This document shows positions 1 through 8,224 of a stretch of 64,000 nt of DNA, piece after piece. Each line of letters begins with the position of its first letter. Position 1 is the first letter of the stretch. Both the position numbers and the translations under genes were made by a program. Under the pieces are notes generated by a model, which saw only the letters and a list, made by a program, of their open reading frames with translations, was not told where the DNA came from and ran no database searches. The DNA comes from an uncultured Pelagibacteraceae bacterium (GTDB taxonomy: Bacteria > Pseudomonadota > Alphaproteobacteria > Pelagibacterales > Pelagibacteraceae), in NCBI GenBank assembly GCA_902522385.1, contig CABYVK010000003.1:1-64000 (forward strand), given 5' to 3'.

Positions 1-213
1 TCTAGCTTAATTAAATTTGCTAATATTGTGGGGGCAAAAAATTCCTTAAACTTTCTTAAATCTAATTTTAGTAAGGCATTAGATTTATTGAAACCTAAAG
101 ACCCTAATGATTTAATTGGGAAAGTTAAATCGCACACTGATAACTTCCACATTTATACATTCGGCGGCTTGAAGGAAACTAACAAGTGGTTGAAGGAGAA
201 TAGTTATGTCTAA
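1..213 (+). CDS. Methylenetetrahydrofolate reductase-like protein, C-terminal fragment (truncated by window start)
   Basis: Reading frame is open from base 1 (SSLIKFANIVGAKNSLNFLKSN...IYTFGGLKETNKWLKE); the C-terminus resembles MetF family ends. Overlaps the start of the next ORF. Confidence 0.5.
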   Translation, partial: SSLIKFANIVGAKNSLNFLKSNFSKALDLLKPKDPNDLIGKVKSHTDNFHIYTFGGLKETNKWLKENSYV

Positions 214-1564
214 AGAATTTGACTATACTAAAGTACAACATGTTACTTCTGTTGATCAATCTGATAGAGAAGTACCATACAATTTAAGACAAAGTGGGCC
301 AACTAAAGTTGAATTATTAATTTCAACAAGGGTAAGAAAGTCACCTTATTGGCATTTATCAATGCAGGCAGGTTGTTGGAGAGCAACTGTATACAATCGT
401 ATTTATCACCCAAGAGGTTATGTAAAACCTGAAGATGGTGGAGCAATGGTTGAATATGATGCAATCGTTAACCATGTAACAATGTGGAACGTGGCTGTTG
501 AAAGACAAATAAGAGTTAAAGGTCCTGATGCAGAAAAATTTACTGACTACGTTATAACTAGAGATGCAACAAAAATTTCTCCCATGAGAGCTAGGTATGT
601 AATCTTATGTAATGCTTATGGAGGAGTTTTAAATGATCCTATTCTTTTAAGAATTTCAAAAGATGAATTTTGGTTTTCATTGTCAGACTCTGATATTGGA
701 ATGTATTTACAAGGTGTAAATGCAGATGGAAAATTTAATTGTACAATTGAAGAAATAGATGCATGTCCAGTACAAATTCAAGGTCCTAAATCAAAAGCTT
801 TAATGCAAGACCTTTGTGGTGACCAAGTTGATTTTGATAATATGCCTTTCTATGGATTAGCAGAAGCAACGGTTGGTGGAAGAAGTTGTGTAATTTCTCA
901 ATCTGGTTTTTCAGGAGAAGCTGGTTATGAGATATATTTAAGAAATGCAACTTTATATGCTGAAGATATGTGGAACGCAGTATTAGATGCAGGAAAAAAA
1001 CATAAATTGATGGTGATTGCACCTGCACACCATAGAAGAATACAAGCAGGTATTCTTTCTTGGGGGCAAGACATGGATCAACAACATAATCCGTTTCAAT
1101 GTAATTTAGGTTATCAAGTTTCATTATCTGGTAAAGGTGAATGGAATAAAAAAGCTGACTATGTTGGTAAGGCTGCTTTGGAGAAAATGGGAGCAGATAT
1201 AAAAGCTGGAAAAAAACCATATAAACTTCAATTAGTTGGAATGGAGTTAGGTGGTAAACCTATTGACGATTATGCACCTGACTTTTGGTTGGTATCACCA
1301 GAAAATGGTGGAGATCCAGTTGGATTTATTACTTCACCATGGTGGCATCCTGAGAAGAAAACCAATATTGCTATGGGATACGTTCCGTTTGATGGAACTT
1401 TAAACCCTAATGGATTTCCAAAAAATAAAGTTGGAACTAAGTTTAAAGTTCATCTTCCAGAAAAATACTCAGACACTCCAGGAAAACCTGTAGATGCTGT
1501 AGTTGTGGATATTCCATTCAAAGAGTCTTTCAACGCAAATACAAGAGAAGTTGTAAAAGGCTAA
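206..1564 (+). CDS. GcvT/DmdA-like tetrahydrofolate-dependent methyltransferase (demethylase) family protein
   Basis: 452 aa; GcvT-fold motifs (VERQIRVKGPDAEKFTDYVITRD, IQGPKSKALM, SGFSGEAGYEIYL, IQAGILSWGQDM); longer than typical DmdA. Confidence 0.75.
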   Translation: MSKEFDYTKVQHVTSVDQSDREVPYNLRQSGPTKVELLISTRVRKSPYWHLSMQAGCWRATVYNRIYHPRGYVKPEDGGAMVEYDAIVNHVTMWNVAVERQIRVKGPDAEKFTDYVITRDATKISPMRARYVILCNAYGGVLNDPILLRISKDEFWFSLSDSDIGMYLQGVNADGKFNCTIEEIDACPVQIQGPKSKALMQDLCGDQVDFDNMPFYGLAEATVGGRSCVISQSGFSGEAGYEIYLRNATLYAEDMWNAVLDAGKKHKLMVIAPAHHRRIQAGILSWGQDMDQQHNPFQCNLGYQVSLSGKGEWNKKADYVGKAALEKMGADIKAGKKPYKLQLVGMELGGKPIDDYAPDFWLVSPENGGDPVGFITSPWWHPEKKTNIAMGYVPFDGTLNPNGFPKNKVGTKFKVHLPEKYSDTPGKPVDAVVVDIPFKESFNANTREVVKG

Positions 1565-1575
1565 AATTTACTAGG

Positions 1576-1597
1576 GGGGAGCTAATTTCAGCTCCCC
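1576..1597 (+). terminator. Rho-independent-type hairpin downstream of the DmdA-like gene
   Basis: GGGGAGCT-AATTTC-AGCTCCCC followed by TTT; 8-bp perfect stem. Confidence 0.7.
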
Positions 1598-1609
1598 TTT
1601 AAAATTTTA

Positions 1610-1720
1610 ATGACCAAAAGTTTTCTAATAGCAGTTTGCATTATCATTGCTATTGCTTTAATAATATTTCCATTAATTGTTTCTTATAAGGCTCAAAAAA
1701 ATAAAAATAAAAAAAATTAA
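1610..1720 (+). CDS. 36-aa single-TM micro-protein (unannotated in the ORF track)
   Basis: ATG ACC AAA AGT...AAT TAA encodes MTKSFLIAVCIIIAIALIIFPLIVSYKAQKNKNKKN; TAATG overlap with the next CDS. Confidence 0.5.
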   Translation: MTKSFLIAVCIIIAIALIIFPLIVSYKAQKNKNKKN

Positions 1721-2265
1721 TGTTTGCTGAATTTTTAAATATAATTTTTAAGTCAATAAAATTAGACAAAACTCTTTATTCGGATAATAAAAATTTTGGA
1801 GAAGCATCAATATACTTTGCTGGTATTATAATGATCCTAGATGGTATCGCTGGAGCAGTAGCAGCTAATACCATTATTAAAACAGCTATTGCAATGTCTG
1901 GTCTAACTGCAATAGTTACTTGGCTAATATGGGCGATTTTTATCTTTGTAATTGGAGTTAAATTATTTCCTGATAAACAAACCAAAGTTTCGTTCAAAAA
2001 AGTTTTAACAGCTGTTGGATTTGCACATGCCCCTGGTTTATTAAGATTTTTTGCGGTCACACCAGATTTAATGATACCAATAATTTTTCTTACCCAATTT
2101 TGGATTTTTGCAGGTTTAATAATTTCAACTAAACAAATATTGAGTTTAAAATCTAATTTTAAATCTTTTGGGATTGTACTTTTATCTTTTTTAATAATTG
2201 CATTTTTATCTATCTCATTTGTGATGAGTAGAATGAATATGCTTCCAGTTAGTCAAATTAGTTAA
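1720..2265 (+). CDS. YIP1-like integral membrane protein
   Basis: 181 aa, multiple hydrophobic segments, FVIGVKLFPDKQTKVSFKKVLTAVGFAHAPGLL resembles Yip1 domain proteins. Confidence 0.6.
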   Translation: MFAEFLNIIFKSIKLDKTLYSDNKNFGEASIYFAGIIMILDGIAGAVAANTIIKTAIAMSGLTAIVTWLIWAIFIFVIGVKLFPDKQTKVSFKKVLTAVGFAHAPGLLRFFAVTPDLMIPIIFLTQFWIFAGLIISTKQILSLKSNFKSFGIVLLSFLIIAFLSISFVMSRMNMLPVSQIS

Positions 2266-2429
2266 AGCGGAAAAATAGTCTTAGATACTCTACAAGATTT
2301 ACATAATTTAAACCCAGTAAGAATTAAATTTTGAGTGACACTTTCGTCTTCATCTTTGCATTCATCGCAAATATTATTTAATTCTTCAGTATCTGTATCA
2401 ATATATTTTTCATCAATTTTATCAGTCAT
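2262..2429 (-). CDS. 55-aa putative zinc-ribbon-like mini-protein with two CxxC motifs
   Basis: Read from the minus strand: MTDKIDEKYIDTDTEELNNICDECKDEDESVTQNLILTGFKLCKSCRVSKTIFPL; below the 60-aa cutoff of the ORF track; start overlaps end of the upstream CDS by 8 nt. Confidence 0.6.
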   Translation of the reverse strand: MTDKIDEKYIDTDTEELNNICDECKDEDESVTQNLILTGFKLCKSCRVSKTIFPL

Positions 2430-3033
2430 TATCAGTCAAACCAGCACCTGCCGCACCTTCTTTTAAACTGTCGCTTTCTTCGACAAAAGTTTCTTCAGAT
2501 AACTTGTATAAATTATTCCATTCATCGTCTGTAAAGTTGTCTTCATTTTCAAGTAGATTTACCTCAATTGTATTTGCTATCTTTGGAAATTCTTGATCAA
2601 TAAAATTTGAACTAATATTTACATTTAAATTTAGTAAAATTTTTTTTTCATCCATTTTTACATAAATTTTTTTTCCAATAATTTCTGATGAACGACTTAT
2701 AAAGGAAATAAAAATTATTGGATAAGCAACATTTTTGAATTCAATTTTTTTTAAATTTTCTAAAATATTTATTTGATCTAAAAAACTAACACCTAAAGTA
2801 ATTGGACAGTAAGGATTTTTTGATGAAGAGTTATTTTCACTAATTAAATTTAAATTTTCAAATTTACTTTTGTTTTTTTCATTAAAATATTCATTAAGGT
2901 ACTTAATACCCGGTAAACTAAATAGCTCTAACAACCTTATACTTTTTCCTGTTTCCTCAGAAACTCCCCAAGAATATCCTGCTGCCTTTGAAGCTCTTTT
3001 AACAGTAGTTTCAATTTCACTCAGTGATTTCAT
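2422..3033 (-). CDS. DUF3726-like protein
   Basis: N-terminus SLSEIETTVKRASKAAGYSWGVSEETGKSIRLLELF matches my memory of DUF3726 proteins. Confidence 0.6.
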   Translation of the reverse strand: MKSLSEIETTVKRASKAAGYSWGVSEETGKSIRLLELFSLPGIKYLNEYFNEKNKSKFENLNLISENNSSSKNPYCPITLGVSFLDQINILENLKKIEFKNVAYPIIFISFISRSSEIIGKKIYVKMDEKKILLNLNVNISSNFIDQEFPKIANTIEVNLLENEDNFTDDEWNNLYKLSEETFVEESDSLKEGAAGAGLTDND

Positions 3034-3035
3034 TA

Positions 3036-4697
3036 TTAAATATTGGTTTTATATACCCACTGCTCGTCATAACTTTTTAACTCATTTGGAAGTGGAGCAC
3101 CTTGGAACATACAAATTCTTAACCATTTGTCAGATCGTGGATCAAATTTTAATGCCCCAAAAAAAGATAATTTTAGTCTTAGCATATCAATTGGCATTAA
3201 ATCTTTACCAATTGTATTATCTTGTATTTCTGAATAAGGAAATTTTTCTACAATGAACGCTCTTCTTACAACATGTCTTAACTCAGAATTCGATGTTAAA
3301 AACTCAGCAATAGTTAAACTATTTTTTGAAACTAATAATTTGTCATAAAGTTTTTTTATATCTCTTGCTATTGCTAGAGGTTGTTCTAATTCTGATCCAT
3401 GTTCTTCAAAACGATCCGCCAATCTAGGTTCTTCTTTATTTTTTGAAATAAACCAAAAGTTTTTATTATTTTCTTTTTCTTCAAAATTAATATCTAGAAT
3501 ATTAGGATACTTTGCTTTAATGATATTACGCAATTCTTCAACTTTTCTATGAGTTGGAATATTAAAATATTTTTCTTCGTCTGAACTCATTTCTTTTACC
3601 AAAGGATTTATAATATCGTTATAAGGTTCCATCATTATTGAGACTATGTATTCAATACATTCCTCGCAAGTATTATCCTCTAACCATTGATAGATTTTGT
3701 TAAAAGGATATTTGCTCTTAAAATTAAAATCTTTATCTATAAAATATAAGAATTTTTCAACATCCTTTAATAATGAAGAAATTTTTTTTTGCTGATATTC
3801 GCTATCAGTGTTCCAGCTTGTAATATTTTTTAATGATTTTTTTACACAATCTATAAACAAATCGCTATCTTGACTTTCTACATCTTTGATTTCTCTAATT
3901 TTCTTAAGTGCTTTTTCTCTACTTAAAATCCAATTATTTAATAGAGTTGGGTGATTGACTATAAATGGAGCCATACCCAAGCCTGTGGAATTACCTATTC
4001 CCAAGTTTTTACAAATATTATCATCTAGCTTAACAGCTATTTTTGGATTTTTATGATAAGCAACATGATTAACTTGATCAAAAGTAAATTGTCTTACCAA
4101 ATAAACCAGCATCATTTCTAATCTGAATGGACCATTAATTTCTTTACGATTTTTTATTCTAAATCGATCTGCAAGACCAAATTTGCCTGAGCCATATACT
4201 GCTGTAGTCCTATATAAATATCCAACTTTTGATAATAATTTTAAATCTGGCTGCTTACCTTTGCTCAAACTTTCAACTACATGATTATAAATTCTTACTG
4301 ATTTATTTGCTCTCGATAAAGTTAATTCTTTATAAGAAAGTCTGCCAACTTCTTGTTTTGGAACTTCATTTTTTAATCTTTCAATATCTTTTTTTGTAGG
4401 AACCCCATCATGTAATGTAAAAGCTGCATCCCATTTTGTGGCAATAACTCTATCCGATCTTTCTTCATCTTTGATTTCGTTTGCAAAACAAATTAAGGAA
4501 TAAACTCTTTTATTTTTTTTAAATGAATAAACAGCTTCTCCAAAACCATTTTCATTTAAATCAAATAAATCTCTTTTATATTCCCACTCCTTAAATTCAT
4601 TGAGAAAACTTCTTAAAAAAGATAATTTTGACTGATGAAAAGATCCTAGCCTCGATAATTTCATTATCTTATTTGGGTCTCTTAATTCAACTTTCAT
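3036..4697 (-). CDS. Conserved hypothetical protein, 553 aa
   Basis: Long intact ORF, 2-nt junctions to both neighbours; no family recognised. Confidence 0.8.
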   Translation of the reverse strand: MKVELRDPNKIMKLSRLGSFHQSKLSFLRSFLNEFKEWEYKRDLFDLNENGFGEAVYSFKKNKRVYSLICFANEIKDEERSDRVIATKWDAAFTLHDGVPTKKDIERLKNEVPKQEVGRLSYKELTLSRANKSVRIYNHVVESLSKGKQPDLKLLSKVGYLYRTTAVYGSGKFGLADRFRIKNRKEINGPFRLEMMLVYLVRQFTFDQVNHVAYHKNPKIAVKLDDNICKNLGIGNSTGLGMAPFIVNHPTLLNNWILSREKALKKIREIKDVESQDSDLFIDCVKKSLKNITSWNTDSEYQQKKISSLLKDVEKFLYFIDKDFNFKSKYPFNKIYQWLEDNTCEECIEYIVSIMMEPYNDIINPLVKEMSSDEEKYFNIPTHRKVEELRNIIKAKYPNILDINFEEKENNKNFWFISKNKEEPRLADRFEEHGSELEQPLAIARDIKKLYDKLLVSKNSLTIAEFLTSNSELRHVVRRAFIVEKFPYSEIQDNTIGKDLMPIDMLRLKLSFFGALKFDPRSDKWLRICMFQGAPLPNELKSYDEQWVYKTNI

Positions 4698-4699
4698 AA

Positions 4700-5686
4700 T
4701 TAAATTGATTTATAAAAATTGTACCAGTTATTTCCAAGTATTCCATGTGTCTCGGTATCTGAAAAACCTGTTTTTTTCAGACCTTTTTCAATATTTGAGA
4801 AGCCTCTTGCGTCAAGAAACCAATCTGGTTGTTTTGGAAAGCCTGGTTTATTTTTTGAACCCTCACCAAAATTTTTACTTTTAGACCAAGAGCCATTTCT
4901 CATCCACTCTACAATAGTGTCTGGATGATCTAAGCAAAGATCTGATCCTATTCCTATTTTTGTTATATCCATTATTTCAGCAGTTTTTGCTACCATTTCA
5001 CAAAAACTATCTAGAGTACAATTTGTATTATCTTTTAAATGATGAGGGTATAATGACAAACCCAACATGCCACCACTATCACTTAAAATTTTCAATAAAT
5101 CTGAAGATTTGTTTCTTTTAGCCGGATGCCAAAAAGAAGGATTTGCATGAGTTATTGCAATTGGTTTTTCACTTAAGTCAATTGCATCTAGAGTGCTTTT
5201 TTCTGCAGAATGTGACATGTCAATGACAAGGCCAACTCTATTCATTTCTCTTATAACCTCACGTCCAAAATTTGTAACTCCACTATCTACTTTTTCATAA
5301 CAGCCTGTTGCTAGTAAAGATTGGTTATTATAAGTAAGTTGCATAAATCTACATCCTAATTGATGAACCTTTTCAACAAGCTTTATGTCATCTTCAATTG
5401 GAGAACAATTTTGAAAACCAAAGAATATTGCAGTTTTATTTTCTTTATTAGCTTTTTCAATATCTTGAAAATTATTACCAGGAAAAATTAAATCAGAATT
5501 TTCATGAAATAACTTTTCCCATTTCTTTATTTCAAGTTTTAATTCATCAAAATCTTCATGGTAAACAATGGTAACATGGACAGCATCCAAGCCAGCAGAT
5601 CTATTAATCTCGAAGATTTTTCTAGACCAATTACAATATTGAAGATTATCGATTTTATAATTCATAGTATCCTTAACTCTAATCAA
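4700..5686 (-). CDS. M19 (renal dipeptidase)-like amidohydrolase, non-canonical
   Basis: FGFQNCSPIEDD, LVIDMSHSAEKS, AITHANPSFWHPAKRN and GIGSDLCLDHPD follow the M19 layout; HxD motif and bridging Glu not present. The start is probably at an internal ATG (MNYKIDNLQ). Confidence 0.75.
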   Translation of the reverse strand: MIRVKDTMNYKIDNLQYCNWSRKIFEINRSAGLDAVHVTIVYHEDFDELKLEIKKWEKLFHENSDLIFPGNNFQDIEKANKENKTAIFFGFQNCSPIEDDIKLVEKVHQLGCRFMQLTYNNQSLLATGCYEKVDSGVTNFGREVIREMNRVGLVIDMSHSAEKSTLDAIDLSEKPIAITHANPSFWHPAKRNKSSDLLKILSDSGGMLGLSLYPHHLKDNTNCTLDSFCEMVAKTAEIMDITKIGIGSDLCLDHPDTIVEWMRNGSWSKSKNFGEGSKNKPGFPKQPDWFLDARGFSNIEKGLKKTGFSDTETHGILGNNWYNFYKSI

Positions 5687-5759
5687 TATGTATTTTAAAT
5701 ACTATTAATTTTATTGAAATTTTAAGTTTATTTTGAAATAAACTAATTGATCAAATTTC

Positions 5760-6251
5760 ATGAAAAAAAATAGTAAATTAAAAGTTTCAATTATAATGGG
5801 AAGTCAATCTGACTATAGGGTGATGAAACTAGCTGAAATAACCCTAAAAAAAATTGGAGTTTTATTTGAAACAAAAATCATATCTGCTCACAGAACACCA
5901 CAAAGAATGTATGACTATGCTGCAAAAGTTGAGCAAAACAATATAGGAGTAATTATTGCAGGTGCTGGAGGATCTGCTCATCTTCCAGGTATGATATCAG
6001 CACTAACACACCTACCTGTGCTTGGCGTTCCTGTTGAAAGTAAAAAACTTAAAGGTTTAGATAGTTTGTTATCAATTGTACAAATGCCTAAAGGAATACC
6101 TGTTGGAACCCTTGCTATAGGAGAAGATGGTGCCATTAATGCAGCTTTACTGGCTTCAGCGATAATTTCTATTAGTAATCCAAATGTTCGAAAAAAACTT
6201 AAAAATTTTAAAACTTCTCAAACTAAATCTGTAAAGAAAACTCCAAAATAA
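5760..6251 (+). CDS. purE: N5-carboxyaminoimidazole ribonucleotide mutase
   Basis: [17 protein letters not shown]...[14 protein letters not shown]...[11 protein letters not shown] is diagnostic. Confidence 0.97.
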   Translation: MKKNSKLKVSIIMGSQSDYRVMKLAEITLKKIGVLFETKIISAHRTPQRMYDYAAKVEQNNIGVIIAGAGGSAHLPGMISALTHLPVLGVPVESKKLKGLDSLLSIVQMPKGIPVGTLAIGEDGAINAALLASAIISISNPNVRKKLKNFKTSQTKSVKKTPK

Positions 6252-6252
6252 A

Positions 6253-7299
6253 ATGTCTGAAATTACTCTTGGTATCATTGGGGGTGGTCAACTTGGAAGT
6301 ATGCTTGCAATAGCAGCAAAAAAATTAAATGTTAAAACTATTATTTTTTGTGATGATATGGATGCTCCAGCACAAAATTTTTGTAATCAATTTATAAATG
6401 GAAGTTATGATAATAAAGAAAAAATATCAGAATTTATAAATCAAGTTGATTTAGTCACTTATGAATTTGAAAATATTCCATTTGAAACATTAAATGAAAT
6501 AAATAAATTTAAACCTGTTTTGCCAAAGCCATCGGTTAACAGATTAATTCAACATCGATTGGCAGAAAAAGATTTTGTTAATAAATTAAATATTAGAACA
6601 ACCAGATATGTTTCAGTTGAAAAAAAATCTGACATAGATGCTTTGGAAGATTTTTTACCAGGAATATTAAAAACAACAACACTTGGTTATGATGGTAAAG
6701 GTCAATATCCAATTAAATCAAGTGAAGATCTTAATTCATTGAACATTGATTTTTCAAAAGGATATATTCTTGAAAAACTTGTTAAATTAAAAAAAGAGAT
6801 TTCAATTATAATTACAAGGTTTAGTAATAATAAATATGAAATTTATGAGCCAATAGAAAACTCTCATGAAGATCAAATTTTAAAATACTCAAAAATACCT
6901 GCTGAAATAAATGAAAAGATTTTTAATCAATCAAAAGATTGGGCAATGCTAATTGCTGAAGAGCTTAAATACATAGGAACTTTATGTGTAGAATTTTTTA
7001 TTGATAGAAATGATAATCTTTATGTTAATGAGATTGCACCGAGAGTACATAACTCAGGACATCTAACAATAAATGCATTTAATGTTAGTCAATTTGAAAA
7101 TCATGTAAGAGCTGTTTGTGGTTTAGAACAAATTCCTTTAAAAAAAATATCTAATGCTAAAATGATGAATTTGCTTGGTGATCAAATTACTCCTTACAGA
7201 AACATGCAAAAGTTTAATGATAACGAATTTTTCTTTGATTATTTAAAAAAAGATATAAAAGAAAAAAGAAAAATGGGTCATATCACAACTTTATTATAA
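6253..7299 (+). CDS. purK: 5-(carboxyamino)imidazole ribonucleotide synthase
   Basis: ATP-grasp protein, GIIGGGQLGSMLA...NEIAPRVHNSGHLT; directly after purE. Confidence 0.96.
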   Translation: MSEITLGIIGGGQLGSMLAIAAKKLNVKTIIFCDDMDAPAQNFCNQFINGSYDNKEKISEFINQVDLVTYEFENIPFETLNEINKFKPVLPKPSVNRLIQHRLAEKDFVNKLNIRTTRYVSVEKKSDIDALEDFLPGILKTTTLGYDGKGQYPIKSSEDLNSLNIDFSKGYILEKLVKLKKEISIIITRFSNNKYEIYEPIENSHEDQILKYSKIPAEINEKIFNQSKDWAMLIAEELKYIGTLCVEFFIDRNDNLYVNEIAPRVHNSGHLTINAFNVSQFENHVRAVCGLEQIPLKKISNAKMMNLLGDQITPYRNMQKFNDNEFFFDYLKKDIKEKRKMGHITTLL

Positions 7300-7767
7300 A
7301 TGTTAAAATCAATAGAAGGTAATTTTGACAATCCAGAAGTTAATGAGCTTTTAACAAAACATTTTGTCGAACTTAGAGCTGCATCTCCGGCGGGAAGTGC
7401 TCACGTCTTAGATATTCCTGGTTTAAAAGTACCATCAATTAAATTTTGGAGTTTATGGGATGATGAAAAACTGATCGGTTGTGGTGCTTTAAAATTTTTA
7501 GATAAAGAACATGGGGAATTTAAATCTATAAGAATTCATGATAGTTTTAGAAATCAAGGCCAAGGAATTTATGTAATCAATCATTTAATAAACGAAGCAA
7601 AAAAACTTAAAATAAAAAGATTAAGTATTGAAACAGGCGCAGGTGATTTTTTTCTTCCAGCAAGAAAGCTTTTCATAAAAACTGGTTTCACCATGTGCGA
7701 GCCTTTTGCGCACTACAAAGAGGACATCAATTCTGTTTATTTAACTATGCTAATTAAACATACTTAA
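7300..7767 (+). CDS. GNAT family N-acetyltransferase
   Basis: GCGALKFLDKEHGEFKSIRIHDSFRNQGQGIYVINHLINEAKK...LSIETG. Confidence 0.85.
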   Translation: MLKSIEGNFDNPEVNELLTKHFVELRAASPAGSAHVLDIPGLKVPSIKFWSLWDDEKLIGCGALKFLDKEHGEFKSIRIHDSFRNQGQGIYVINHLINEAKKLKIKRLSIETGAGDFFLPARKLFIKTGFTMCEPFAHYKEDINSVYLTMLIKHT

Positions 7768-7884
7768 AAAATTACTTTTAATTGATGATCTATTTTGTTG
7801 ACAAAACCCAATAAAATCTAAACAAACCCGTTATTACTTAATTATAAGTAATATTTAAATATAACAAAAAGTAAGAAGATAAAT

Positions 7885-8091
7885 ATGAGTCTACAAGGTA
7901 AAGTAAAATGGTTCAATCCAACCAAAGGTTTTGGTTTTATTGAAAGAGAAGATAAAGAAAAAGATGTGTTTGTACATGTTTCAGCAGTAAGAGATGCTGG
8001 TATGAACGGTTTAGATGAGGGTCAAGCTTTGACTTTCGATGTTGAAGATGGTCCTAAAGGTCCTTCAGCAGTTAACTTAAAAACTGCATAA
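7885..8091 (+). CDS. cspA: Cold shock protein
   Basis: 68 aa; [31 protein letters not shown]. Confidence 0.97.
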   Translation: MSLQGKVKWFNPTKGFGFIEREDKEKDVFVHVSAVRDAGMNGLDEGQALTFDVEDGPKGPSAVNLKTA

Positions 8092-8104
8092 TTTCAAACT
8101 TCCT

Positions 8105-8154
8105 ATTGGCTGAAAAATTTAATTTAAATATAAAAAATTTATTATTCAGCCAAT
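8105..8154 (+). other. Perfect 10-bp inverted repeat with inner 6-bp stem downstream of cspA
   Basis: ATTGGCTGAA (8105-8114) / TTCAGCCAAT (8145-8154), inner AAATTT (8115-8120)/AAATTT (8135-8140). Confidence 0.6.
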
Positions 8155-8224
8155 GCCTAATTTAATAACAACCTTTAAACACAATTATTAATTATATAAT
8201 TAAAGTAAGAAACTAATTCAAAAT

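Noticed and set aside
786-1220. 144-aa minus-strand ORF
   Set aside because: Antisense to the well-supported GcvT-family gene; low-complexity translation, typical mirror ORF in AT-rich DNA.
2870-3256. 128-aa plus-strand ORF across the DUF3726-like and 553-aa genes
   Set aside because: Antisense to two coupled genes; Leu/Ile/Tyr-rich translation with no family signal.
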